Origin: Sistotremastrum niveocremeum HHB9708
Lineage: Eukaryota; Basidiomycota; Agaricomycetes; Sistotremastrales; Sistotremastraceae
Direction of reading: 5' to 3'
NCBI GenBank assembly: GCA_001630475.1
Contig: KV419440.1
Location: forward strand, 62,001 to 126,000
Length of the DNA stretch: 64,000 nucleotides
The notes beneath the pieces were generated by a model that saw only the letters and a list, made by a program, of their open reading frames with translations, made no database searches and was not told the DNA's origin. This document shows positions 1 to 11,910 of the stretch, one piece after another (position 1 is the first letter of the stretch; every line of letters begins with the position of its first letter). The position numbers were made by a program, and so were the translations under genes.

Positions 1-1005
1 TCATCGAGGACGTGGAGAAGAGAGAAGAACTTGGACTGATATGTGGACATCCTCTGGGGACGTTACGCTGTGAGATTACGAGAGTACGAGTGGAAGGAAT
101 GGCCAGAGGAGGGCGCTGGCGTTGACGGTGAGCAAGTCGTCCTTGCAGTGAAGTGAGTAGTACTATTAGTAGTATTACGCTCGTGGTATCACGGGCTCTA
201 ACGTTAGACTTCTCTTCTCTGATTTGACAATATTGTAACAGTCGTGTAGCAGTTGTGTAGCTGTAAAAATAAATATCATTCACCTGGAATATCGGAGGCA
301 GTGTGTGGCATAATGTCCGACCATCAGCTGTGGGCTTGTTCGCTACTTTGTTCACTAACTGCTATTCGCTCGTACTCTAGCAGACGAGGCTCCCATCAGG
401 CTTCGACAATGCGATATACCATCCAGATACCGTGATTTGATCTCATGATGACTTATCTCAGGCGTCTCATGACCACTGGTACCGTCAATATGGCACGAAT
501 TCGAATTGTAAGTAATGCTACAGTCCAAGTATTGATGCTTCTGGTACTAAAACGTCCCTGGCTCCGCTGTAACCCACTCGGACCATACGGATGGTGAAAG
601 ACAAACCCGTTGATGCTATTTTTCCAAGCAAATTTTGACCGGCTAAAGTCATTCGACGGTCCTCAGGCTCCTATCAAGTCAGACGCATATGGCTCGTCTT
701 TCGCTCACTGACTGCGTAATAAAGAGTCTTTGAGGCTGGAGCATGATGAAATCCTGGCCCTTCGAGGTCTTTCTCCCTGTTAGCCTTGACGTGCAGCTAT
801 CGTCGCAACCAAGTCGTCCGCTGCCATGCCAAGATTGGACGAGGTCCTGAAAAGCCGAAACACGAAAGGCCCTCTAGGTATTCTTCCTTCTCCTCCTTAT
901 CCGCCCCGTCTAATAATCACAATATAACATATAGGACCCCCCTCTGGATCAACCACGCTCGACCGCTCTTCGGCACCTTGCCACTTCCCCTCCGCGACGG
1001 TTTTC
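1..1005. other. Left edge, no gene resolved
   Basis: No recognised gene. One frame on the plus strand at about 66-156 reads like the hydrophilic tail of a protein (ends EQVVLAVK then TGA at 154-156), so the 3' end of a gene entering from the left is possible. An in-frame stop just upstream means this needs a splice I could not place. The rest up to 1005 is AT/GC-balanced flank of the next gene; the short frames in it show no family resemblance. Confidence 0.2.
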
Positions 1006-2521
1006 ATGGTCTACACAACAACTTTTGTCCGCACGAACCCCGCCTCCCAATTTGAAAAACGGACAATAACCACACCCACGGTTCCATCCCCCTGGCCTTC
1101 GTGGTGGGGTTTGGGACCCGTAATTCCACCTCTCTCTACCAACTCGGATCCTCCTCCTGATCCTTCTTCTGCCCTATCCACGACTTCCTCTTCATCGATT
1201 CAGGAATTGTCGAGTGCAAGTGATGGTGCTGAATCGACTTCCACGATGACGACGACGACTTTCCTGAGTACGAGCATGACTACTTCTATTTCTACGAGCA
1301 CGGACACGATGAATCCTACGAGTACGGGTACAGCGACTTCTGCGAACACGGGCACAATGATCTCTATGAGCTCGAGCACAATGACCTCTACCAGTACGGA
1401 GGCGAAGACTCCTACGAGGACGAACACGAGTACAGTGACTTCTACGAATATGAACACAATGACTTCTACGAATACGAACACAATGACTTCTATGAGCACA
1501 AGCACGATGAGTTCTACGGGGACGAGCACAATTCCTTCTATGAGCACAAGCACAATAACCTCTACGAGCACTGGCACAACGATCTCTGCCAGTACTACCA
1601 TTAGTACGATACTCGCGGACAGCGTCTCAACGATCAGTCCCGTAGGTCTTTCTCTGGTATAAGCCTCTGATCTTGATTTTAACCGCCTCACTATACAGCC
1701 CCAATCAACTTCACAAAACTCAACTATACTAATAGCACCCTCATCCCACCCTACCGAAGCACTCTCCAAAGGTGCCCTATCAGGCATAGTAATAGGCTCC
1801 CTAGTCGCCCTATCGCTTGTATCCGCCTTCCTCTTCTGCTACATCCGCAGACGACGAAATAGAAATCGAAGAGGGCAGGTGCAGGTCGTTAGTCAGTTTA
1901 TAATCCAAACTCCTGCTGGTGAACCGGCCGGGATCAGTAAGTGTCTTTTGCGTCTATGATTTCGAACTTGAGGTCGAGAATGCTGTAGGAGAACGCGGTA
2001 TCCTCTCCGAGAATGTTGCAGGTAGCCGGGGATTCGTTGCTGAGCATCCATCAGAGAACGGTTCAGCAGACGAGGATATGGAAGATAGAGCGTTGCTCAT
2101 CGCCCGGAACCGCGCTTTTGAGTATGGTCAATCCGATGCCCTCCAGCAAATTCCAAGTCGGGATACGGCACGACAAACTTTCTCATCGTACCCGTGCTCC
2201 ATCGACTTTGGTTCAACTTCCGCGATTGAAATGCCCGTGGATATATCATTCGGCCCCGCTGCACCTTCAAGTCGTGCACTACCCTCAAACGAAGACCGTC
2301 GGTCTCCAATTTCGCCCACATCACCTCTTTCATCTGAGTCATTGCATCTTCCTGGTGCACCTTTTCCGATTCGTTATCAGAGGAGCTTACGTATCAATAC
2401 TCGTGGGAGAGGAAGAAAAAGAAATGAGGGGTCGTGGCCGGAAAATATAGGTCCAGTTTCAGAGTACGATAGACCAGCGTTAGGGCGATCGCCTTCAGGA
2501 AAGGTACCGCCTGCGTACTAG
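1006..2521 (+). CDS. Ser/Thr-rich single-pass membrane protein
   Basis: Three exons: 1006-1641, 1699-1936, 1989-2521 (468 residues); both introns have GT-AG ends and keep the frame. Residues about 40-205 are almost only S, T, M and N, built from degenerate TSMSTST/TSTNTNT-type units, as in heavily O-glycosylated fungal cell-surface proteins. A single hydrophobic helix in exon 2 (core GIVIGSLVALSLVSAFLFCY) is followed by a basic stop-transfer stretch (RRRRNRNRR), which gives an outside-N, inside-C topology. The cytoplasmic tail of about 190 residues is polar with no domain I recognise. No clear signal peptide follows the chosen Met; the N-terminus MVYTTTF resembles other leaderless fungal proteins of this layout. 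It may be a wall-stress or adhesion-type sensor, but that is inference from architecture only. Confidence 0.65.
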
Positions 2522-2760
2522 CTGCAGTCTCTCTCTATCATGTCCTTGGGATCCGAGGAGGCTCTTCTCGGAATGCTGTATTTCTTTGGGGAAACTCTTT
2601 GATATCAATATACTTCCAACCGTTGTTTCTACTATAGTATTAGAATATGCATCGTAGACATTTAGGTTGTAATAATTATAACGATCTTAAGGTCGTCGGC
2701 AGTCTCCGTCTCTACTTCGCTCTTGCGCTCAGGCGGCAGTTGGATTTTTCAAGGCTCAAG

Positions 2761-4769
2761 ATGCAGTCGGCGGCAAACGTAGATCATGACATGATCTTAG
2801 GAGCACTTGGTGGGCTGATTGGAGAGCTCGAACTTGCTATTCAAAACATGTACGTTCCTCTTTACATCTTTCCGGCTGGATGGTCCATCTGCATGTCTTC
2901 CTTTTCGCAGCCGTTTGATTTGCACCGAGATGATCGACTCACGTATTCAAGTCGCCGCCGCACATACTGCTCAGCATAAGGGTAACTCGGAACGATTGAC
3001 GTCTACGCCTCTCCTGGATACTCACCAACATGCTAGTCCTTGTGGACGAACCTCTCTCAAAGTTTCGCGGGGTGTTGTCCAAAGTTCGGGCGGTACAAGT
3101 TAACCTATGCAATTCTTTGCATGAAACTGTTGCCAACATCTCGGAACGATCAAATAAATATGTCGATGTAGCACGTTTGCCGAGAGAAATACTAGCAGAA
3201 GTGTTTGCGAGATTCATTCACATGAGGCAACACTCCGAATTTGATCCCAACCAAACTGATCTCGCATTTAAGATTGCATGGAATTCCGATCCAACCCGCC
3301 ATCCATTGATATCCACAATATTACAAGTGTAAGTTGCCGGGGGGCCAGAACTGCCGTTACATGTTATACTTACTGTCTACATCAGTTGCTGAAGCTGGAT
3401 CGAGGTTGCTCTCCATACTCCTCGATTGTGGAGCACGATCTCTTTAGAATGGTCCCCGCAGCACGTTGAACGGCATATCTGCCTGTGCAAACAAGTTCCG
3501 ATGGACATCACCTGGTCAAACTCGACCGTGAAGCGTTTTTGCAGCCTTGAACATATCGCTAAGCGGACGTCGAATATTCGAGCTCTTACCCTTGAGTGGC
3601 CTCTACCTACTTCCTTTTGGGACGCCGATATGACAAACCCAACATTGTTCACTGACTTTTGGAATCGATTTTTCCTATCGCCTGCTCCCCTACTTGACTC
3701 CTTGTCGATAGATGTTTCTGAAGTTCCTGAGTCCAGGGGACCTACGGAGTACTATCTACCTTCTCTAAATGCGCCTTCCCTCCGCTGCCTCCGTCTATTT
3801 GGTTGCGACATCCTGTCCCCGTTACCATCCCGAATCCAGACGATAGACATATCGGCCTCAGAAGTTACCCCTCAGCGGGCGTTTCTTCTGTTGTCAGAAT
3901 GCCCCCTCCTCACCTTTTGCCGTCTCCAATCACGCAGAGAACCTGTGGACATAGCCCACTCTCTGCCAAACGCCTTACAGAGGCCTCTACCCCTGACATT
4001 TCTGACTCATCTGCACATGAAGTCCTACACGATGAGCGAGCTGCAGTGGATTCTCGATCAATTCGATCTTCCAGCCGTCATATCATTAAACGTCAAGATC
4101 CTAGGTCCTCCAAGCTCTCCGTTGGAGCTTATCATACCACGAGTTTTAGAACTCTCCATCGCTACAGCAGTTGCCGTTCAAATTGGGGATTACAGTATTA
4201 CCTGGTCAAATGCCAGTGGTGCAATCCGGCATACCTTGTGGTATGCAAGTCCCCATTTCCCTTGGGAAAGAGATCCGGGCCCTGTGCGAAGCAGTTTTCT
4301 GTCTCTCCTGCCACGATTTACAGAGATCGAGAGCCTTGCACTTCAATACTGGGGTGGTGCCGACTGGGATAGAGTCTGGCAAGCGCTGACGACCATGCAT
4401 GTCTTTTCATCAATCAGATCTCTCATCTTACAGGGGACGCCTAATGCGCTACATACAACGTTCCACTTACTTACAGAGACCCGTCCCGTTCTCTGTTCCC
4501 AATTGTTGACCCTCCACCTGCAGATTTGTTATGCCGAAGGGCTGAACCAGTACGATCATCAACCTCTACCGCAAGTCCCCCTTAAGGATGTAATCTCCCA
4601 ACTGTCCGCACTACTGAACTTCAGAAGGACAGTGAATCGGGACATCCAGAACGTCAAGATGAGCCCTAAAGTACCCTCCGAGTACTCACTGGACGATGTA
4701 CAGTTGCTTAGCCTGACGTTTGAGCCGGTAGATTGGGCTCCTCATTCTGGGAGTCCTTTTTGGGGTTGA
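2761..4769 (+). CDS. F-box protein, tandem copy A
   Basis: Exons 2761-2849, 2911-2981, 3037-3328 and 3395-4769 (608 residues). The F-box motif is at the end of exon 3 (VARLPREILAEVF), followed by a long Leu-rich C-terminal region of the kind found in agaricomycete F-box/LRR-like families. Such proteins usually present substrates to an SCF ubiquitin ligase through Skp1; here that is inferred from the motif. It is paralogous along its whole length to copy B directly downstream, with the same four-exon plan (first exon 89 nt in both). With a classic CAG acceptor at 3383-3385 the last exon would hit a TGA at 3390-3392; the frame stays open only if the AAG ending at 3394 is used. The gene is therefore either slightly damaged or uses a non-pyrimidine acceptor, as several neighbours do. 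Confidence 0.7.
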
Positions 4770-5361
4770 CAACGGTGGATAATCCATGCCTCCTGTATTG
4801 GTAACGTCAGAAAAATGACAGTCCTCAGGTCTCGTTGAGTGCGACATAGCCAATTTCAGTACTAGTGGACTCTGGGCATAGAGACATAACTTGGGAGCTG
4901 TGGGTGTCGTTTTCGGATTGCTTTTTTACGTCGACGCGTGGTGTTGGCACACGGCCTACGTCGAACAGAATGCTTGTACGTAATGACGCGAATGAGGGCT
5001 TGGAGAGATGTGGATAATTAGCAGAACGGAGAGATCGCAAAAGCAAGATCATTCCGCATGCCGGAATTTCCGGGGACAGAACATCTTTTGGATCAGGGTG
5101 TGGCTACGACGGGTTCGGTCACCGGTACGACTGTCTAGGACCCCAACGCAAAAGGAACGCAAAAATCAGGCGATAGATCAGAGATAATCAAGAGGACAGG
5201 AATTATTATAGACTCAACCTTGGTGAACAGAAGTCGGCTTCGGCAATGTCCGTCTCCTCTCTCCTCTTGCCTCCTCTTGGTTCCGAAACTGATTAGGAGA
5301 GCCTGAGACTGCTACTGCTTTGCACCCGCCCTATCCGATCGTGCAAGCTTCAAGCCCCAGG
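4770..5361. other. Spacer between F-box copies A and B
   Basis: About 590 bp between the stop of copy A and the start of copy B. Short frames on the minus strand show no family resemblance. It presumably holds the terminator of A and the promoter of B, but I see no distinctive element. Confidence 0.5.
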
Positions 5362-7331
5362 ATGCAGTCGGTGGCGAACCTGGATCACGACATGATTCTA
5401 GGTGCACTTGGTGGGCTGATCAAAGGGCTTGAACACGCTCTCCAAAACACGTAGGTCCTTCAAGTTCTGTTCCATACAATCTTTTTGAATTTTCTATCTG
5501 CATGCTTGACTCTCCACAGTCGCCTGATATGCGCCGAAATGATCGAATCAGCTATCACGACCGGAGACAATACTCAGCAAAATGGTGAGCATTTGCCGCC
5601 TATACGATTGTCGTGAACGTTGACCACAGTGTTAGCATTTGCAGACGAGCCTCTTTCAAGTCTTCGAAGGGTCCTCTCCCAAGTTCGGGGGGTACAAGTC
5701 AATGTCTGCAGTGCACTGGCTGAGACTGTTGCTAACATCGCGGAACAATCAAATAATCACGTCAAGATCGCACGTTTACCGAGAGAAATGATGGCAGAAG
5801 TGTTTGGACAACTGATTTACACCGATTACAGGTCCACATTACAACACGGAGAAACCGATACCGCTGATTCCAAGTCATACTACCATCCATTGATGTCTAA
5901 AATCCTGCTAACGTAAGGTCTCCGCGGGGCAGTGCTGCCGCTTCATGTATGCTGACCCTGTTCCTCAGCTGCAGAAGTTGGAACAAGATCGCTCTCCGTA
6001 CCCCTTGCTTATGGAGTACAATATCTTTGGAATGGTCCCCACGGAATATTGAGCGACATATCCTTCTGTGCAAACAAGCTCCATTAGACATCACCTGGTT
6101 AGAGACATCCATGGATCGCATTCCTAACTTACAGTATATCGCTCAACGGATGTCAAATATTCGAACTCTTACTGTTCGATGGCCTGAACACTTTCTCCAT
6201 TGGATAGATGCTCCGGAGGGCTCAGCACAATTCAACGAGTTTTGGTACAGATGTTTCCAATCTCCTACTCCCCTACTCGAGTCTTTATCGATTGATGTTC
6301 CTGCATCCGCGGAAACCCCATGTCTACCTACTCTCAATGCACCGTCCCTTCGATCTCTTTCTCTGTCTGGGTGTGATGTTATGCACCCGTTGTCACTCAG
6401 GCTCCAGGCGATAGACCTTTCATTCTCAGATATTCACCCTCAGCGGGTCTTTATTATCTTGTCCGAATGTCCAGTTTTAACCTCTTGCCGTCTCCAGTCG
6501 TGGAGAGAACGTCAGGACACCAACCTTTCTCTACCAAGGACCTTGCAGAAACGTCTTCCGAAGACATTGCTAACTCGCTTGTACCTCAAACCTTATACGA
6601 TGGACGAGTTGTATTGGATTCTCGATCAATTCGATTTTCCAGCGCTCAGAACATTGAACCTCAAAGTTTTTGGTCCACCGGGCTCTCGCGTACAGGCAAT
6701 TTTACCGCGAGTCTTAGAACAATCCATCGTGGCAGCAAATGCTGTTGAAATCGGAGAATATCACATTGCCTACTCAACTGATGCATCCTGCTATACTTTG
6801 TGGCTCGAAAGTCCTGAGTACTCCTGGGAAATGGATCCGGGTCCTGTGCGCAACAGTTTTAAATCATTTCTTCCTCTATTCGCGAACATCGAGTGTCTTG
6901 CACTACGATACAGTGGTAGCGCAAAGTGGAAGCGAGTCTGGAAGTCGGTGACTGCAATGCCGGTGTTGCCGTCTGTCAGGACGCTTATCGTACAGGCAAC
7001 CTCTAATTCGTTGTCTGCGACGTTGCGGTCATTGACGGAGACCCGTCCAATTCTCTGTCCCCAGTTGTCAACCCTCCATCTCCAGTTCTGTTACCCCGAG
7101 GTATCAGGCCCGTACGAATTCGAGCCATCGCAACAAGTACCCCTCGAGAACGTCATGTTGGAGCTTTCCATGTTGTTAAGCTTCCGAAGAACAGCAGATC
7201 TAGACATTCGGGACATCAAAATCAGCCCTCAAGGTCCGTTCGCGTCAAACTTAGAGGCCTTACAATTACCTGGCATCACGCTCGAGCCGGTAGAGTGGGC
7301 TTCGAACTCTACCAGCAGTGTTTGGCGCTGA
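5362..7331 (+). CDS. F-box protein, tandem copy B
   Basis: Exons 5362-5450, 5520-5584, 5630-5912 and 5969-7331 (599 residues), all joined with consensus GT-AG introns and an open frame. The N-terminal 95 residues form a probable helical region (SLRRVLSQVRGVQVNV, then AETVANIAEQSNNH). The F-box reads IARLPREMMAEVF, and the rest is a Leu-rich domain beginning CRSWNKIALRTPCLWSTISL. The predicted role is SCF adaptor. It is a full-length paralogue of copy A (about 60% identical by eye) and of the split gene at 34957-45756, so the family was dispersed as well as tandemly duplicated. Copy B looks intact and is the best reference for the other two. Confidence 0.75.
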
Positions 7332-7611
7332 CTGCGGTAGATGATCGATAAACGGTGCCTGCATTTGGATGACCTTTCCTGAAGGATTTGAGCAGTTGAA
7401 TCGAGATCACAAAATCCGTTGGGATGCATCCATCTGCATTCTTCTCAATACTACAACGATCTTTTGATTTTGTCTATGTTCACCCCAAGAGAAGATCTGA
7501 CGGTCCGAGTCCAATGCCAAATTTGTATTGTATTCATCCATTCCCCAGAGTACTTTGATTGCAAAATGACTGCTATTCCTGTTCGTTCCCCGCCATATGC
7601 AGTATCCATCT

Positions 7612-9714
7612 TCAAGATTCTGAAAATCCTTCTCCTCCCACATGTGCCTTAAATTTCACGGCCTCGATAGCAGGTTTCACATTATCCAAAGGTCCAACCC
7701 TATTCGCTCCAATCGCATCTGCAATCCGATCCGATAAAGTTTGATCCACAGTAGCAAAGACAGAGACTATCCAAACAGACGTGAGTCACTGATTGAGGTC
7801 GCATTGTGAATGTACATACGTTGGCGGGCTATCACGACTTCGCTTCTCGCTCCGCCAAGATGGCCGGCTACGTTGGATACGAAGCGGTCTTTCGCGTCAT
7901 CCGTGAAGACTTTGGTCCACAGAGCACGAGGTTGCTCAAAGTCGACTAGGTCAAACGTAACGTAAGGCATGTAACAGGAGCTGAGAGAATTGATGGACGT
8001 ACGCTCAGTGATTTCGCTCAAGTCTGCCTGGGCTGCACCGAGGAAGTGTTCATGATCCTCAGTCGTATAGCTTCGAGGTTTGTATGTTAGAGGCTGGATT
8101 GATGACTGATAGTTTGGACGAGCCCCTTGTGAGATGTATGTCGCGGCGCCATCGCGTTCTGAACGCAGACATTCATCAAGGCCATGCACAGGCATATATG
8201 AAGAAGGCTTACGGAAATTAGCAACAGCGCGCACAGGCGCGTTGACGGGAAGCTGATTGTAGTTTACTCCGAGACGGTGACGGTGAGTATCCGGATACGA
8301 AAAGAGACGCGACTGAAGAACAGGATCCGCGGAAGGCTCGACTCCGGGAACGAGGTGAGACGGAGAGAATGCCACTTGCTCAATCTCTGCGAAGTAGTTA
8401 TCGGGATTCTTGTTAAGTACCAGCTTTCCGATGGGTCGAAGTGGGAACTCTCCGTGGGGCCAGACCTTGGTGAGATCAAGAATGTTGTATCGGAACTTCT
8501 CGGCTTGGGCGGGCGTCATCGTTTGCTAAGAATACTTCAACGACCGATTGCGCAATCAGGCCAAGGGGCAGCTCACGATGTATACATCCCAAGTGGGCTC
8601 TTCGCCTTTCTCGATGGTCTCGAACAGTTCCTGGATGCCATAATCGGGATTGGTGCCCGCAAGCTCGGTCGCTTTCTCCTGCGTCAGATACTGGGAGCAC
8701 GGGTCAAATGTGGCTGGAAGAGAGAATGTCATGATCTGTGACATACCTTGAAACCTCCCCGAACCTTCGCATGTATCTGAACGTATACAAATTCTCCGTT
8801 CTTCTTGACGAATTTAAAGGTATGCCCAGAATACGCATGCTGATGCCTATATCCATCCGGCGTTCCACGATCAGAGAAGAGGATCATAACTTGATGGATG
8901 GACTCTGGGTTCTGTGAAAGATAGTCCCAGAACATATCGGCATCCTTCAAGTGTGTTTGGGGGTCGCGTTTCTGGGTGTGAATGAAATGTGGGAATTTAG
9001 CAGGGTCGCGGATGAAGAACACAGGGGTGTTGTTGAAGACCTAAGGTTCACGAAAGGGATTGGACCAGATGCTTCTCAGGGAAGAGTTGAATGTACGGAC
9101 CCAGTCCCAATTTCCCTCCTGAGTCCTTAATTTAATGGCGAAACCTCTGGGATCTCGTGCGGTATCTGCGGATCCGCTTTCGCCTCCTACAGTGGAAAAC
9201 CTGACGGTTGCGCTGGCTTTATTACCGACTTTACTGAAGATGTCGGCAGAGCATATGTCGGTGATGTCTTCAGTGACCTCGAAGTAACCATGAGCGCCGG
9301 CGCCTTTCGCGTGAACCACCTGAACGACAGGCATTCAGCAGATAGGAAGATACAGAAAGTCCGTAATTTACGCGTTCAGGAATCCGCTCTCGATCGAAAT
9401 GAGCAAGGAGGTCGATGTGATGGAAGTCCTGTAAGAGCAACGGGCCAATCTTTCCAATTCTTTCGGCGGCATAGGGCTCTGCGACTGGTGCGCCAGATGA
9501 AGTCTGGAACACAGTCAATGCATGAGCTGAGACGATTTCCGACCAGAGTCGATCCACGAACCGTATAGACTGCACCGTCTTTCTCGTTGAACACCTTTTT
9601 AGAGGGGAATGACGTCAACTTGGTGGCATGAATGCCTCTGCTTCCAACGCGTGTTGCAAGGAGGCATCCAGGTTTCAAATAGCCAGCACGAGCGTAAGTG
9701 AGAGCTCTGAGCAT
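7612..9714 (-). CDS. Catalase (heme, clade with short C-terminus)
   Basis: Nine exons on the minus strand: 9562-9714, 9372-9503, 9101-9319, 8747-9040, 8577-8690, 8213-8525, 8003-8158, 7820-7945, 7612-7766 (553 residues). It converts H2O2 to water and oxygen. Family landmarks in order: [24 protein letters not shown], the catalytic-His segment [30 protein letters not shown], the catalytic-Asn segment [13 protein letters not shown], and the heme-Tyr segment [17 protein letters not shown]. The first about 45 residues ([14 protein letters not shown]..., RGIHATKL) are basic and Ser/Ala/Leu-rich like a mitochondrial presequence. The C-terminus GEGFSES lacks a peroxisomal SKL-type signal. An in-frame Met 26 codons upstream (9792) is an alternative start. 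One donor (TGG|GTCCGT, exon 3) is weak but is fixed by conserved protein sequence on both sides. Confidence 0.93.
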
Positions 9715-9792
9715 GGTGATGCTATGGTGGATGAAGACGGAGGAAGGCGGAAGACGCTGGGAACGTAGAATCCATCGTGCAGGGTGGATCAA

Positions 9793-10250
9793 TCAATTAG
9801 GCAGCTCCAGGAACCCATCAGCGCGCTCCGTTGCGACTAAGTGCAACGCTCTGCTAAAGCCTAAGGCCATAGACGAACGTGGGGTCGGTCTTGATATCAA
9901 CGGCATATCTGGAGAGTCCTATCGTCCAATGCTCGTGAGTCTTCGTCAAAAATAATGATCGGATTTACGCATCCGTAAATCCCGAACCGCTTCGTCTTCA
10001 GTAGAGGTTCTCAACAAGCAAGTGTCTACATGAAGGTCCACTTCAAAAAACTAAGTCAGGCTCTCAAGTAAAGGTACTGGGATTGAATCTCTTCGAAGTA
10101 TTATTGTAGTGGATACTTAGGAGAGTCCTAAATTGGCGAAATCGAGCAAGTAATCTCGTAGAACAAAAATAATGCAACGGAATATTGACAAGGACGAGGG
10201 CGTTTTCAGGTCGCAAAGAACTAGAGTCATCGTATCACATTGGTACAGAA
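9793..10250. other. Upstream flank of catalase, nothing recognised
   Basis: The 5' flank of the minus-strand catalase gene. No open frame or repeat of note. Confidence 0.4.
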
Positions 10251-10740
10251 AATTTACAAGAGTATCTAATAGCACAAACGATAGCGCGACAATAAGGAAT
10301 AGTAGGAGTAGAAGGGTCTAAACGAGGTAAAGTCAGAAGATTCATAACACAAAGAGGCAAGACGCTTACTTTGAGTCGCGACTATTGCGAAGGAATCGAG
10401 TAATGGAAGGGAAGGATAGTGGGAAAATCTAGAAACAGGAGAAGGTGAGCGATCGCAGAAATTAATGAGGCACGAGAACTGACCATGAAGGAGACGGTTG
10501 CGCGAGGCGGTGTGATATCTCGGGAATGATGTCGAATAATAGTGAGTGACAAACGGAGAGAATCGAGTACTTACGAAAGAGAAGAGGACGATGAGACCAC
10601 CCCAGGGCGAAAGAAAGGAAAGGGGAAGAAGACAAGGAATGAAGGACTCACAATCGCGTTCAACGCACCAAACCGCCCAGCCATCTCCTATTCTCCAGGC
10701 ACAATCGCCCATCATCGAATAGAAAATGGACCGAGAGCAT
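10251..10740 (-). other. Possible spliced transcript, minus strand
   Basis: On the minus strand this stretch has three evenly spaced intron-like blocks with good donors (GTAAGT, GTCAGT, GTAAGC) and AG acceptors. One joining gives a short open tail ending in YRLCY; another frame of the last block encodes a strongly hydrophobic run (TLLLLLFLIVALSF). No homologue is recognised and no start codon connects convincingly. It could be a small membrane-protein gene, a 5' leader or a non-coding RNA. Reported because the splice signals look real. Confidence 0.25.
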
Positions 10741-11249
10741 CGAGACCCCTGGAGATCCAACAACGCGGTACTGCCCTACTGGTCCCGTCGGGCGGTGCGA
10801 TACCAAAACCCTCCGTGTACCTCCCCCCATCCACCGCATATTACTACACGGCAGACGTCGACCATCGAAGGACAGGGTGCGTACAGGCCTGCTACCCCGC
10901 GTGCGACTAGGCGACTAAAAGTCGAAAAGCCTCAAGATTGGGGATCATCGCATAAAGATGTGCCCGAGGCGATCTTTGCGGGAGCATGCCGATGATAAGA
11001 ATCCGGTCGGCAAAGATTACTCGCCCGCGAAGGGTTTTCGTCCTGCGCTTCTGCTTGTGGTCCGGCCAAGACCACGAAGCTTCCACGCTACTCCACACAA
11101 ACAAAGAAGCGGCCCGAACATCGATCTGCGCCAGACAGCAGTAGAGTCAGAAGCTGAGGAAGGCGAAAAAACTCACAAGACGTGGCACGGGCACGCGGCT
11201 AAAACTCAAAACTCAAAACTCAAGGCTCAGGCTCAGACAACTCATATCG

Positions 11250-11910
11250 CACACTCAGAGGGTCACTCAATCACGCAAATAAAAGAAAGAAAGAAAAACT
11301 CAAAAAAGACTGGGCTTGACGTGCTTGAAGATGAAATATCTCATGGTCGACATGCTTGACGAAGACTTGCGGGGCGGTAGGTACTGTTGTGAAGAGGCGT
11401 CAGCATGGTAAATAGTTCGAAAAGAAGAAAAGGCTTACCGTTGACTAGTCCGCCGACGATAACTTGCGGGGCGGTCGGTATAGCTATGAAGCGGCGTCAG
11501 CGAGATACATGAAAGGAAAGGATGATAACGCTTACAGTTGGCTAGTCCGCCGCCTACCGACGCTTGGAGAAGATCTTGAGGCACACGCTGTGAAGCCCTT
11601 CCTCAGTGCGCGGGACCCCTCGCAGGTCCCGAGTCTCGGTAGGCGGACCTCGAGGCAGGGTGGCTAACAACGGGGACGATACCTCACTGAAGAGAAGGAG
11701 AGCGTCAGTAAGAGTTGAGAGAAGCCGAGGTAGTCATGGGAGAGAGGGCCGCTGGGGTGGTCGAAGGTCTTGAGCGGTGGCGATGGAATTGATGATGTTG
11801 AGGGAGACGAGGGAAGGAGAGAGGAGGGAGTGAAGGAGAGGAAGAGGGAGGGAGTGAAGCTGATGAGGGAGCTAGGCGAAAACCATCGGTGCTATATAGA
11901 GATAATTTCA
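11250..11910 (-). other. Exon-like repeat unit, minus strand, coding status unclear
   Basis: A TATA-like sequence lies at 11892-11899 on the minus strand, followed by a CT-rich leader and then three similar exon-like blocks, each ending in a GTAAGC/GTAAGCG-type donor. The second block is exactly 45 nt and encodes IPTAPQVIVGGLVN; the first ends VGGGLAN; the third begins VPTAPQVFV. Joined in phase they would give a short repeat peptide, but the upstream start cannot be connected without a stop. It may be a fast-evolving small protein or a non-coding spliced RNA. Confidence 0.25.
11356..11610. repeat. Tandem duplication, about 97-bp unit
   Basis: Two clear copies with a period of 97 bp (shared core ACTTGCGGGGCGGT at 11365 and 11462, then GTGAAGAGGCGTCAG versus ATGAAGCGGCGTCAG, then CTAGTCCGCCG) and a third, diverged copy near 11574. 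Each unit spans one exon-like and one intron-like block on the minus strand. Confidence 0.6.

Noticed and set aside
1200-1787. 195-codon minus-strand frame rich in V, L and I
   Set aside because: It is the antisense of the Ser/Thr repeat of the membrane protein; the repeat keeps all frames open.
8277-8741. 154-codon plus-strand frame
   Set aside because: It lies antisense to catalase exons 5 and 6, which are fixed by strong protein conservation.
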